From: a virus
Strand: one strand, 5' to 3'
Length of the DNA stretch: 64,000 nucleotides
Virus record (IMG/VR): IMGVR_UViG_3300044996_000496
Coordinates: 23,579-87,578 of that record
Position numbers and translations under genes: made by a program. Positions 24,943 through 33,786 of this stretch are shown one piece after another. The notes under the pieces are model-generated. The model ran no database searches, was not told where the DNA came from, and saw only the letters and a program-made list of their open reading frames with translations. Positions within the stretch are counted from its first letter, which is position 1. Each line of letters begins with the position of its first letter.

Positions 24943-26051
24943 TGAAAAAGCTAAATGTATTTTTCCCAGTGCCAAGAATTTATGGTCCATCGTTGCACGA
25001 GACAAAGAATAAGTTATTTGAATACGGTAAAGATTTTGCAAAAGAGGCTGACGATTGGATAGATGCTGATGTTATAGTTTTACAATTAATAGGAGACCCG
25101 GACAGAAAAAATTTAGTTCATCCGTCTGAGGTAGTTTTTAGTGATTTAATTAAAGTAATTATGGATAATATGAATCATATTCCAACTATTGTTTTTCCGT
25201 TGTGCAATATAAACAATACCAGCAATTGGAGATATTTATTTGAAAATGCTTCTATGATTTACAGTTATTTAGATGTTGATTATCAAATTAAGCACGTTGA
25301 TGGGCAATTATTACCATTTGTGTTTAATAAGTCAGTTGTTGTGCGAGAGCCTCTTGGGGTGGAACCTGGAGATTTTTTTAGAGAAGACGATATGCAAAAA
25401 CAATATTTAATTTATACATTTGGATTTGATAAAGAGACAGAATCAATAGACATAATTTTTGATGCAACAGTATTATTTAACTCAACCAGAGAAAATTTGG
25501 GTCTTCCGATATTGAAGATGTTGCATAGCGGGAGGGACTTTGGTTTTGATAGTAAGTATTATCAATTTGAGACGCCTGCTCCACAAAATCAAAAGGGTAT
25601 AGTTAGAGCTAGGTACAATAGTTCTTACTTTGCCAATGCGCTTAGAGCAGACGCTTGGGTTGAGGGTGGATTTGAGATGGCTAACATAGAGGCTCCGTTG
25701 TGTGGATGTCAACCTATAACTTATAATTTTGAGTGTTATCAGCATTGGTTTAAGGGTATTTCGGAATTTGTTAATGTTCCACTAAACACAGACCCAAGAA
25801 GTTTATCTAATAGAAAACACGTTGTTGAGCAATTGGTTAATATTTTTAATCGTGGAACTAATGGAAGAGATAAAATCTATAAGTATACTGTTTCAGTTAA
25901 TGATAGTGATGATGAAGATGAAAAAACTAAAGAAATTGGAAGTAAATTAGATTTGTTTGACGATAAAAGAAACATGATTTATGAAAGATTTTTGTGGGAA
26001 AATGTTGCAAGTACATTTTGGAAAGAGGTGTTGAATAAATGTGCAAAATAA
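24942..26051 (+). CDS. GT4-like glycosyltransferase
   Basis: 369 residues. The clearest part is 'NALRADAWVEGGFEMANIEA' followed by 'PLCGCQPITYNFECYQHW' (about residues 232-268), the donor-binding pattern 'e.gFE....EA...G.pvi' of GT4 enzymes. The N-terminal half keeps a Rossmann-like order ('NVFFPVPRIYG', 'ADVIVLQLIGD') but is divergent. Its start overlaps the previous stop (TAATG) and it overlaps the next gene by 13 bases, so the three glycosyltransferases form one translationally coupled unit. Confidence 0.65.
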   Translation: MKKLNVFFPVPRIYGPSLHETKNKLFEYGKDFAKEADDWIDADVIVLQLIGDPDRKNLVHPSEVVFSDLIKVIMDNMNHIPTIVFPLCNINNTSNWRYLFENASMIYSYLDVDYQIKHVDGQLLPFVFNKSVVVREPLGVEPGDFFREDDMQKQYLIYTFGFDKETESIDIIFDATVLFNSTRENLGLPILKMLHSGRDFGFDSKYYQFETPAPQNQKGIVRARYNSSYFANALRADAWVEGGFEMANIEAPLCGCQPITYNFECYQHWFKGISEFVNVPLNTDPRSLSNRKHVVEQLVNIFNRGTNGRDKIYKYTVSVNDSDDEDEKTKEIGSKLDLFDDKRNMIYERFLWENVASTFWKEVLNKCAK

Positions 26052-26776
26052 GTATTGTTACTGTTTTAAGAAATTCAGCTCATATATTTGATAAGTTTAT
26101 TGATTGTATTGCCAGTAACATGGGTTTAGATTACGAATTAATCTTAGTTGATAATCATAGTAGAAAAGATTGTGCTAGTTTTTATGATTATGTGTTGTGT
26201 AAGCATTCATTGCAAGATAATGTTTTATTTATTAATAATGATAAAAATTTAATGTTTACAAGAGCCGTAAACCAAGGATTGGAAAAATCCAGTGGACAAT
26301 ACATATGGTTGTTAAATCCAGATGTATATATCGAAAAGGATGTTGATAAAAAATCTGTTGATTTTTTTGTTAATCATTTAAATATTGGTATTGCTGGATA
26401 TAAACTTGTTAAAGTTGATGGATTTATTGAGCATGCCGGAATATGGGAAGAGGGTGGCGATCATAGGGGGCGTGGAGAGTTAGACGGTGCCGATAAGTAT
26501 AATACTCCAGAGTGTTGTAGGTGGGTTACCTTTGGCGCTGCCATGTTTACTCGTGATCTGTATATTAAGTTAGGAACATTGGATGATAAAATATATCCAC
26601 ATTTTGGATCAGACAGAGAGTATTGTGATAGGGCTAAAAAAAGTGGATACGATGTGTGGTATTTGCCGTATAAGTTAATACATGTTTATGGTAACTCTTG
26701 TAGACCTTATGTTTTTGATGATTTACCTGATTATCTTATGGAAAACGGGAAACCAGCAAGAAAAATATGGAAGTAG
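26039..26776 (+). CDS. GT2 family glycosyltransferase
   Basis: 245 residues, GT-A fold. 'KISIVTVLRNSAHIF' opens the Rossmann-like domain, 'ELILVDNHSRKD' gives the nucleotide-binding Asp, 'NVLFINNDKNLMFTRAVNQG' is the family motif and 'WLLNPDVYIEKD' carries the metal-binding 'NPD' (DxD equivalent). 'WVTFGAAMFTRDLYIKLG' and 'FGSDREYCDRAKKSGYDV' (catalytic-type acidic 'D.EyC.Ra...Gy') complete it. The closest known group is WbbL-like rhamnosyltransferases, suggesting a deoxyhexose donor. It is the third glycosyltransferase of the capsid-adjacent unit. Confidence 0.88.
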   Translation: MCKISIVTVLRNSAHIFDKFIDCIASNMGLDYELILVDNHSRKDCASFYDYVLCKHSLQDNVLFINNDKNLMFTRAVNQGLEKSSGQYIWLLNPDVYIEKDVDKKSVDFFVNHLNIGIAGYKLVKVDGFIEHAGIWEEGGDHRGRGELDGADKYNTPECCRWVTFGAAMFTRDLYIKLGTLDDKIYPHFGSDREYCDRAKKSGYDVWYLPYKLIHVYGNSCRPYVFDDLPDYLMENGKPARKIWK

Positions 26777-26791
26777 GATGGTGGATCTTTT

Positions 26792-27853
26792 ATGTCTTAT
26801 TCTGATATAACAATTACTTTTGATGCTATAGCTGAGGCAGAGTCTATAAACATTTGTAAGGCTGATACTGAAGGCGGGGTATATGCTGTTATAGCGAATG
26901 TTGCCGCAGACTCAACAAGTTATGTGGATAAATTTGGAACAATAGGAAGTTGGTACGCAGTAGCCCCTGTTATTAGTGGATTTGAGTATGGCTCTTTGAG
27001 AAACTGGCAAATGGGGTTTGGCCGCGATATAGATTTAATGGCGGATCAGGTAAGAAGATTATTGCCAGATCCCAAATCTACGTTTTCCCCGCAGACTCGC
27101 GAGGAGCTTGGCACTGCAAGTGGATCACTAGCATCTCCCACAGATGAGGAATTTGAGGTTGACTATTTGCCGATGGCTGCTTATGGCGTTTTTCTTTGGG
27201 TTGACCGATATCCATACGAATTAATTATTCATTCTGGATTTTTGGACTCTAATCGCAATCAGGCTATTTTGAGCAGGGAGAATGGTACGTTTGTTGTTCC
27301 GTATTGTAAACATTCTGGAACGGTATACGCTAACTATATTTGGGAAGAGCCTAAAGCATATAAATTTTCCGATTATGAGATAAGGCTGTTCTTAAAGGAC
27401 TCGGTTCCAGAAATCAATAGTATGTTTGGATGTTCGATAGCAACCAGTGGACTTGGTGACGATTTAACATTTACGTCAACCCTTACACCAACTCAATCGC
27501 AGGCTCTTGTTCTTATGGCTACAATATCGGCCAAGCAGGCGCTGAAGTCAACTGGTACTCTTGACGCAATTTACATAAAAGATGGAGACACGGTAATTGA
27601 TACATCTAGAGCACTAAAGACAGCAAGAGATGAAATTAGCGACTTACGGCATAGATTGCAGCAATTATTGGAAAATAGTTACATGTATGATCAGGTTGCA
27701 GAGTCAGCTGGATATTGGGTTGGATACCGTATAGACAATTATTCAACCGCCGTAGACGATACTCAAACTGGTTTGATTTCAATAGGGGCATATATGGAGT
27801 TGAATAACATAAGCGAAGGGAAGGCGCTTATGCAAGGATACGATAATTCATAA
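26792..27853 (+). CDS. Virion structural protein, likely connector
   Basis: 353 residues. The N-terminal 65 residues resemble an FN3-like beta sandwich ('INICKADTEGGVYAVIANV', 'SWYAVAPVISGFEYG'). A helix with 'DLMADQVRRLLPDP' follows, as in head-tail connector proteins of long-tailed phages, then another beta domain and a helical C terminus ('ARDEISDLRHRLQQLLENS'). It occupies the place of the first connector after the capsid gene, displaced by the glycosyltransferase insert. GGATGGTGG precedes ATG 26792. Exact position in the neck is not known. Confidence 0.5.
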   Translation: MSYSDITITFDAIAEAESINICKADTEGGVYAVIANVAADSTSYVDKFGTIGSWYAVAPVISGFEYGSLRNWQMGFGRDIDLMADQVRRLLPDPKSTFSPQTREELGTASGSLASPTDEEFEVDYLPMAAYGVFLWVDRYPYELIIHSGFLDSNRNQAILSRENGTFVVPYCKHSGTVYANYIWEEPKAYKFSDYEIRLFLKDSVPEINSMFGCSIATSGLGDDLTFTSTLTPTQSQALVLMATISAKQALKSTGTLDAIYIKDGDTVIDTSRALKTARDEISDLRHRLQQLLENSYMYDQVAESAGYWVGYRIDNYSTAVDDTQTGLISIGAYMELNNISEGKALMQGYDNS

Positions 27854-27867
27854 ACAATGGAGGAAAC

Positions 27868-28113
27868 ATGTCACTGCAAGCTGCTAGTCAAGCAACTATT
27901 GGAGTAAGAAAAGTGTTTGCGTACTGCGTGTGTATACTTAGCGTCACGCTTCTTGCATATTTTGATAAACCTATTCCAGAGCAGATTATATGGATTACTG
28001 GATTTTTCTTTGGCGCTAATTTAATTGGTCAACAAATTAGTAAATCATCCAATGGAGCCAATGGATCCAGTGTGAGTAATGGCAAAAGCGGAACAGCTGG
28101 TGGTGTTAGTTAA
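27868..28113 (+). CDS. Small two-helix membrane protein, holin-like
   Basis: 81 residues with two predicted membrane helices ('VFAYCVCILSVTLLAYF' and 'QIIWITGFFFGANLIGQQI', about residues 14-53) separated by a short polar turn, and a Ser/Gly/Asn-rich tail. The plan is like class II holins and also like small membrane proteins found in head-tail modules of large siphoviruses. GGAGG 4 bases before ATG gives strong translation. No endolysin gene is adjacent, so holin is a possibility only. Confidence 0.5.
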   Translation: MSLQAASQATIGVRKVFAYCVCILSVTLLAYFDKPIPEQIIWITGFFFGANLIGQQISKSSNGANGSSVSNGKSGTAGGVS

Positions 28114-28115
28114 TT

Positions 28116-28592
28116 ATGGGCGGTAAGTACGTTAAAGATCATCACGTAAAGTTGTTTCAAACAATTACAAGTCAAGTTCGCAGAGATCTTGGACGTACTA
28201 TATATATTTATGTTGTTAATTCGGATCCGACAGTTACTACCGAAGATGGATATGATCCAATTAATAAGGAGCAGGTAAACCCGTCTGATACTCTGGAAAG
28301 AGATGAAACTGTGTATACTATAACCGATGTTTCAATTAAGTACGGCCCAGAGTCTGAGCAATTTATTCTAACGCCAGGAGGTAGGCTCGAAGACGGCGAA
28401 GTAAGAGTAAAAATGGATTTATCAAAAGTTCTTGTTGATCCGTCTGATGTCAATGGGGACACATTATTTGATAGTGCAAGAATTATAGTTGTTGATGGTA
28501 GAGATTATGTTTTAAAGGGTAAACCAATCAAGGGGGGGCTTAGGGATCTATACTCTCTGGTAGCCAGACTTAAGCTGGCTGATGTGGATTAG
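28116..28592 (+). CDS. Head-tail adaptor/head closure-like protein
   Basis: 158 residues, beta-rich, with 'TLERDETVYTITDVSIKYG' and 'IIVVDGRDYVLKGKPIKG'. Position between connector and tail terminator and the size are those of head-closure proteins (SPP1 gp16-like), which have a small beta-barrel. No decisive motif is seen. It starts two bases after the previous stop. Confidence 0.4.
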   Translation: MGGKYVKDHHVKLFQTITSQVRRDLGRTIYIYVVNSDPTVTTEDGYDPINKEQVNPSDTLERDETVYTITDVSIKYGPESEQFILTPGGRLEDGEVRVKMDLSKVLVDPSDVNGDTLFDSARIIVVDGRDYVLKGKPIKGGLRDLYSLVARLKLADVD

Positions 28593-28600
28593 GAGACAAC

Positions 28601-28843
28601 ATGGAAAGAAATATTATAGAGGAAATAATTTTAGTTGATGATTCTGTTACTGGTGAGTTAAATATTGCTAAAAACTCTGCTATAAAGCATATCATGAGAG
28701 CGATTGAGTTAGTTATTCCAAGGGATCATCCAAAGAAAAGGGATATTAGAAGTATTGTTTTGGATGAGATAAATGCATATCATAGAATTGTTTGTAAGTT
28801 AATGAGTGATACCGCAAAGGATGTAGATAAATGTGGGAGTTAG
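28601..28843 (+). CDS. Hypothetical protein in connector region
   Basis: 80 residues, helical and charged, with no recognised family. GGAG lies 5 bases before ATG 28601 and its end overlaps the next start by 11 bases. Likely a small structural or assembly factor, judged by location only. Confidence 0.5.
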   Translation: MERNIIEEIILVDDSVTGELNIAKNSAIKHIMRAIELVIPRDHPKKRDIRSIVLDEINAYHRIVCKLMSDTAKDVDKCGS

Positions 28844-29678
28844 AGCATTTGTTGATCCAGAAATAGAAAGTACTTACGCAATTTCTTGTACATTTGCTGT
28901 TTCTGAAGGATATATTAAAAATCTTATGGACGCGGCTGATTATGTAAGTGCCGCGTTTGTTATTTTTAATAAATCACATGTTCGCAGGTTGTTTTCAGCA
29001 GGTGCTGCTGTTAATTTTTATAAACAAGCAAAATCTTTGTCTGATGGGTTGAAAAAGTTATCAAAAATATCAAATAACAATAGATCAAAAATAATGTTAA
29101 ATAGAATTGCAAAGAGAATTTGGAGAAATATTGTTAATAGATATGATGCATATCCAGACAGAACCTCTCCAAAGGAAACTAATCCCCTCAGGGGGGCCGG
29201 GGCAATTAGCAGAGTGCTTAAGGATCCAAGCGTGATGATTAGTGAAGTTAAGGAGCTAAAGCGAGGTCAATCTACACAAGCTATTAATGTTGGAATAGGC
29301 AATATAAGTGCTTTGAATGAGTCTACAAATTGGATTTATAGAAGACCAAGGGGCGCTGGGAATGAAGATGCGGAAGCTCAAAAAATGCCGTTTAGATCTC
29401 TTTATCCTGATTACAGTACGATATTTAGTCAAAAGATTGTTGGAAATGTTGAGGGATGGTGGGAGTTTCAACAGACTGGACCATTCCCGCCACCAAATTT
29501 TCAATCAAAAAATAGAAAATTTATGATTCTTGGAATGACTGGAAGACAGTTCAGTATCCACAGTGAGGATGTTGAGTTATTTGATAGTATTTCTGCTGAT
29601 GTGTTGTATAATAATTTATTATCGGAAGTAGTAAGAATTGCTAAAAAAGTTCATAAATATAAGCAGGCACAACAATGA
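28833..29678 (+). CDS. Hypothetical neck/tail-completion protein
   Basis: 281 residues, starting at GTG 28833 inside the previous gene. It has a helical N-terminal half with basic patches ('RIAKRIWRNIVNRY') and a mixed C-terminal half with 'GWWEFQQTGPFPPPNF', and ends with a Lys-rich helix. The place and the basic helical nature fit tail-completion proteins of the HK97 gp10/minor capsid type, but the protein is longer than usual and no motif decides it. Confidence 0.45.
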   Translation: MGVRAFVDPEIESTYAISCTFAVSEGYIKNLMDAADYVSAAFVIFNKSHVRRLFSAGAAVNFYKQAKSLSDGLKKLSKISNNNRSKIMLNRIAKRIWRNIVNRYDAYPDRTSPKETNPLRGAGAISRVLKDPSVMISEVKELKRGQSTQAINVGIGNISALNESTNWIYRRPRGAGNEDAEAQKMPFRSLYPDYSTIFSQKIVGNVEGWWEFQQTGPFPPPNFQSKNRKFMILGMTGRQFSIHSEDVELFDSISADVLYNNLLSEVVRIAKKVHKYKQAQQ

Positions 29679-31024
29679 AGTCTATAGCAGTATATCCAAA
29701 ATTTGAGACAAGTACTATTGTTGTTAATGGTTTACCTATTTTATATGGTTATTCTTTTGGGTATTTTATGGGATTCTCTAGAACATCTTATACTAGTTCT
29801 CGTTTGTTTGTTTATGATAATTCATTTGTTGATACTGATGGAATTGTGTTTGGTCAATCGCATACATATAATCCAAGACTTCCTGGTGGCATTAGGGATA
29901 ATTGGTATGTTATGAGAGGGTTTGTAAAATTTGATACAAAATGTATAGGAAATCTGTTAACGTCTGGATATAGATTTGCAAGTTGTCAATTGGTAATTAA
30001 TCCTAATTATGTGTATTATGATAATGACTGGAATTTGGTTATTTATTTTGATTCTGGAAAACGCGGGAACAGTGTATCTATGATTGATGCTGGAATGACG
30101 AACAATATTTATTATGATCAAAATAGTAATTATGCTATTTCTGGATATGATAATATAATTTTTTCTTGGAATGATGTTTTTATAGGCGAGACCGAGTTTG
30201 AGCCATATTTTCTTAAAAATTTATTTTGGGATTATTTTGCTTCTTGTTTTGATCAAGTTGCTGCAACTGTTTCGGTTAGTGGAAATTTTAGTGCGGGGTT
30301 AAATACATTTATTCAAATCCCATTATATTGTATTAATGTATCTGGATGTACTGAACTAAAATTTGTTAATGAAAACGAATTTAATCAATCAAGCCCAGGG
30401 GGCGCTGGTGAGACTACGGCATCGGAGTATATTTCGTGCGGTACTGATGATTTATATTTAAAATTTTCATTGTTTCAGATGAAAACTTTGCGTTTGACTG
30501 ATATGAGTGTAATATATACTATTCAAGATATGTTTAATAATGCTGCATCTATTAGCGGGTATCTTGATAACTCTGTTTCTGATGGTTACCCGGAAACGCC
30601 AGATGGTTTGTCGTTACCGGAAGTTGTCGTTGAACATCTGGCAACTGCCGATGATTCTGTTCAAATAGCTGGAGATTACATGTATTATGTTAGAGATTTT
30701 GGTATAGAAATTTTTGCTAAAAATTTTGGAGAATTAGATGATATAATAAATATATTGCATAGTGGATTTTCTGATACATTATGGTTTCCGATTTATGACT
30801 GGAATATGAGTCCAGATGGTCCTGCAGATATTTTACCGATAATTGGTTATTTTGAAATAACAGATATAAGGTCAGTGCCAATAAATGATAGAAGCGACCA
30901 TGTTAATTTAAAAAATAGATCATCTCTTATTATTAGCACAAGGTCGAAAATGCATAACTATAAATTTGATAATTTTTATTTAAATATTGGGTATTCAAAT
31001 TGGTATGATATGGTGAGGGCATAA
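29675..31024 (+). CDS. Hypothetical virion protein, aromatic and beta-rich
   Basis: 449 residues, beta-rich, unusually high in Tyr/Phe/Asn, low in Lys/Glu. The last 120 residues ('IGYFEITDIRSVPINDRSDHV') look like a distal-tail or upper-fibre type beta domain. The start overlaps the previous stop (ATGA). It is placed between neck and tail terminator genes, where structural proteins of this size are not standard in model siphoviruses. No family recognised. Confidence 0.5.
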   Translation: MKSIAVYPKFETSTIVVNGLPILYGYSFGYFMGFSRTSYTSSRLFVYDNSFVDTDGIVFGQSHTYNPRLPGGIRDNWYVMRGFVKFDTKCIGNLLTSGYRFASCQLVINPNYVYYDNDWNLVIYFDSGKRGNSVSMIDAGMTNNIYYDQNSNYAISGYDNIIFSWNDVFIGETEFEPYFLKNLFWDYFASCFDQVAATVSVSGNFSAGLNTFIQIPLYCINVSGCTELKFVNENEFNQSSPGGAGETTASEYISCGTDDLYLKFSLFQMKTLRLTDMSVIYTIQDMFNNAASISGYLDNSVSDGYPETPDGLSLPEVVVEHLATADDSVQIAGDYMYYVRDFGIEIFAKNFGELDDIINILHSGFSDTLWFPIYDWNMSPDGPADILPIIGYFEITDIRSVPINDRSDHVNLKNRSSLIISTRSKMHNYKFDNFYLNIGYSNWYDMVRA

Positions 31025-31026
31025 CT

Positions 31027-31548
31027 ATGACGTACTTAATGTCTCCAATAAGGATGGCGAGCCAGTCCATGGTTTACTACACAGTTAGTGGACTTATAGA
31101 CTCCATGTATTCGCCTAACTTGATAGCATATGAAAACATAATAATATCATATCCAGAATTGCCGGATAAACTGTCTAATTCTACGGTTGCTGTTAATATT
31201 CATAGATTATCTGAGTATGATTTTCAGTTGGGAGATAAAAACTCTTTTCAGAGAGATTTTGATATTACTATTTTTGTAACCGCAGATGGTTATAGAGATG
31301 ATGTTGGACAGGCGTTATTTGATCATTTTAAAGAAGCTGAGATATATTTAAAAAATTATAATAATGGATTCCCTCAGCCGTTCGGCGATGCTGCAGAACC
31401 CGAGACAATAGGTATAATAGAGGTTCAAAAGGGTCTTAGTATGTTTCCTATCTATACATATTATTCCACAGGAAGCGCAATTTCTCAGAATTTGTTAAAA
31501 CATGTTATGCGCATACAAGGTGTCGTGTGGATTACTTATGAAGTATAG
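31027..31548 (+). CDS. Tail terminator-like protein
   Basis: 173 residues, alpha/beta, with 'VAVNIHRLSEYDFQLGDKN' and 'DFDITIFVTADGYRDDVGQALFDHF', the strand-strand-helix plan of tail terminators. It lies immediately before the major tail protein, the conserved site of that gene. The identification is by synteny and predicted fold only. Confidence 0.45.
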   Translation: MTYLMSPIRMASQSMVYYTVSGLIDSMYSPNLIAYENIIISYPELPDKLSNSTVAVNIHRLSEYDFQLGDKNSFQRDFDITIFVTADGYRDDVGQALFDHFKEAEIYLKNYNNGFPQPFGDAAEPETIGIIEVQKGLSMFPIYTYYSTGSAISQNLLKHVMRIQGVVWITYEV

Positions 31549-31634
31549 TCCAAACTAAGTAGTTAAATTGTATATAAATGTAGAGAATTAGGGCACTTGT
31601 GTACCTTTAATTTGTTCAGGGGGTGAGATAAAAC

Positions 31635-32993
31635 TTGACAACTACAGCTAAACCAAAACGTGTACGTTATTCTGGTGTTGGCGTATTTGCTGATGGGACT
31701 CTACTAAGTAGAGTTCAATCATTAAGTAGTGACACAGATCTTGCTACTGAAAATTTGAACGAGTTAACTAACGCCAACATCGTTGAAGTATCTGAGGGTT
31801 TGCCGACGATTTCTGTTTCAGTAGAGACAAATGAGTTTGGATCTTGTCAAAACTTATATGCTTTATGTGGAAGAAATCCAATTGGATATGTTGGCAATAA
31901 TGCAGTAATTGATGAAACTAGCTTTGACGGAACATCTGTTGACTTTTCTATTTTGGTTGAGCAGGATAACGTTTTAAAGAGAAGTTCAATTATTGAAGGA
32001 GCATTTTGTTCTGCTGTTGCGTGGTCGTTTGATGTTGGTGGGGTCGCCACTGAGAACTACACGTTTGAGGCGGACAATAGAATATGGTATTTTAACCAGC
32101 GAAAAGAAACATATTCAGTTTATGCATATAGAATTAATGATTTTGGTAGTGGGTATGTTCTCTTGATATCTGGAGTTAATGCTTCTTCGTGGGGTGCTGG
32201 TATAGCCGTCGGCGATTTGCATGGTCACAATTTGATAAAAATTACTGAGGATAACGTAGATATTGTTTATAGCGGTGGAACATATGATAAGGGGAATGTT
32301 ACATTTGTATATTCTAGCAGTTATGAGGGACACCAAGGATTGCTAGTGTCTGGTTCAGATTGGGATGCAAATACATTTGCTTCTGATGGTTCTCGCTATA
32401 GAGTAATTTTTTCAGTAGATGCAATAGATAATAGTGTTACCAATACTAGAATTCCAACTACTGGATTTGGAACTATGTTCCCAGGATTGTCCAGTAGTGC
32501 AATTGGTGGTATACGTAAGGGTATGATACAGATTCTACTTGCTTCAGGTGCTAATATGCTTACTCCTTATTCTGATTCTGATGAAATGCTTAGGTTGCAA
32601 ACATGCTCCGTTGATGCTGATTTGTCAAGGGAGGCGCTGGAGGAGCTTGGTAACTACAAAGCCTTTGACCGCTCGTTGACGTTCCCGATTACTGTTACAG
32701 TTGGCTTCTCAGCACTTTCATCTGATCTTGAGGAATGGGCTAAATTTGCACATGTTGGTTTTACTACTGCCACCGATATCGATGTTACTGACTTCGTTCG
32801 TGCGGCTGGTGTAGTGATTTATATTTATGACGATAATGAAGGCGCTGCCTCTAGAAATTTGTTAAAGAAGATAGCGGTCGAGAATTTGCGTGTTACAAAT
32901 GAGTCATTCTCTGTCGATCAGGGCGGGAATGCTACTCAAGAGTTTACGTGTACAAGTGATAACTTTGCGGTTTCTGGCGGTATTTACGCTTAG
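31635..32993 (+). CDS. Major tail tube protein
   Basis: 452 residues. It starts at TTG 31635 after a GGGGGTGAG site. The Asn/Thr/Ser-rich beta protein has 'VEVSEGLPTISVSVETNEFG' near residue 50, and the C-terminal part has 'NLLKKIAVENLRVTNESFSV' and 'GGNATQEFTCTSDNF', strands typical of tail tube domains. It sits just before the frameshifted chaperone pair and the tape measure, the canonical place. It is longer than simple tube proteins (about 200-250), so an extra domain (about residues 120-330) is probably displayed on the tail surface. Confidence 0.65.
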   Translation: MTTTAKPKRVRYSGVGVFADGTLLSRVQSLSSDTDLATENLNELTNANIVEVSEGLPTISVSVETNEFGSCQNLYALCGRNPIGYVGNNAVIDETSFDGTSVDFSILVEQDNVLKRSSIIEGAFCSAVAWSFDVGGVATENYTFEADNRIWYFNQRKETYSVYAYRINDFGSGYVLLISGVNASSWGAGIAVGDLHGHNLIKITEDNVDIVYSGGTYDKGNVTFVYSSSYEGHQGLLVSGSDWDANTFASDGSRYRVIFSVDAIDNSVTNTRIPTTGFGTMFPGLSSSAIGGIRKGMIQILLASGANMLTPYSDSDEMLRLQTCSVDADLSREALEELGNYKAFDRSLTFPITVTVGFSALSSDLEEWAKFAHVGFTTATDIDVTDFVRAAGVVIYIYDDNEGAASRNLLKKIAVENLRVTNESFSVDQGGNATQEFTCTSDNFAVSGGIYA

Positions 32994-33009
32994 GCGTTTG
33001 CCTAACGCT

Positions 33010-33029
33010 GCGGCGGTTTGTGCCGCCGC
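33010..33029 (+). terminator. GC-rich hairpin after the tail tube gene
   Basis: GCGGCGG (33010-33016) and CCGCCGC (33023-33029) pair perfectly over 7 bp around TTTGTG, followed by TTAATT. A smaller hairpin (32994-33008) lies just upstream. The position, right after a major virion gene, suggests partial termination that lowers expression of the chaperone and tape measure. Confidence 0.55.
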
Positions 33030-33048
33030 TTAATTGGAGGTTTGGAAA

Positions 33049-33786
33049 GTGACGGAAAAGGCTGCTAAGAGGAATGTTGCTGCTAAAGATTTTACTGATC
33101 CCTCTACTGAAATGAATGTTTCCGATGAGGCGAAAGTGGAATCGGAAATTGTTTTGGGATACAGAAGAGTGGAAGTTAGCGAGTTTGCAAAGTTTGGTGG
33201 GAAGAAAGCTTCTGAAGATAAAGATAAAAAATATGTTAGAATACATAAAACAACCATAGGCCAGGAATCTACTTTAGATGCTTTTTATTCTGAACAATAT
33301 TCAGAAATGTTAAAAAATTCTTCTATTTTAACCGAAGAAGAAACTGAGTGTATTTTGTTAAAACGTGGGATGAATCTAGCAGAATTGCGAGAACAGTTAG
33401 ATGATTTGGATGAAGAGCAGAAAAACGTTATTAAGTCTTTGCAGGCGCTTAATGCAGAAAAAGCTAGTGAGAGCTTAATCGCAAAAGCAAAAAATCAAAG
33501 GGATGACTTGAAAAAGCAAAGAATTGAATTGTGGGAAAAAATTAGAAATTGTTATAAAAATACAATAGAAAGACGTTGTGAAGAATATAGAACATTATGC
33601 AAGTTGCAATTATGCGTCAAGGATGATAATGATAAATTATTGTGGAACTCTGTTGAAGAACTTAAAAACGAACCAGATGATGAATTTGTGGGGTCGATTT
33701 TAAGTAAGGCTCTTTATTTCTGGGTTGGTATAGACGAGACTTTTTTCGACAAATCGCTAGACGACCTCGCTGGTTTGACAGGATAG
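33049..33786 (+). CDS. Tail assembly chaperone, short form (gpG-like)
   Basis: 245 residues, starting at GTG 33049 with GGAGG 9 bases upstream (an in-frame TTG at 33034 overlaps that site). The body is charged and helical, with a coiled-coil centre ('LREQLDDLDEEQKNVIKSL'), and the C terminus ends 'DETFFDKSLDDLAGLTG'. It lies between the tail tube and the tape measure and has a slippery heptamer near its end leading into a second frame, as lambda G/GT-type chaperones do. These bind the tape measure and gather tube subunits. Confidence 0.7.
   Translation: MTEKAAKRNVAAKDFTDPSTEMNVSDEAKVESEIVLGYRRVEVSEFAKFGGKKASEDKDKKYVRIHKTTIGQESTLDAFYSEQYSEMLKNSSILTEEETECILLKRGMNLAELREQLDDLDEEQKNVIKSLQALNAEKASESLIAKAKNQRDDLKKQRIELWEKIRNCYKNTIERRCEEYRTLCKLQLCVKDDNDKLLWNSVEELKNEPDDEFVGSILSKALYFWVGIDETFFDKSLDDLAGLTG
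33741..33747 (+). promoter_or_regulatory. -1 ribosomal frameshift site T TTT TTC
   Basis: The heptamer is in the right phase of the upstream gene (codons ACT TTT TTC, with the heptamer starting at the last T of ACT). Slipping back one base continues into a frame that stays open to 34085. It matches the X XXY YYZ rule for programmed -1 frameshifting. No obvious stimulatory pseudoknot was found by eye. Confidence 0.65.

Noticed and set aside
27868-28113. Firm holin assignment
   Set aside because: Two membrane helices fit, but no endolysin is nearby and similar small membrane proteins occur in neck modules.
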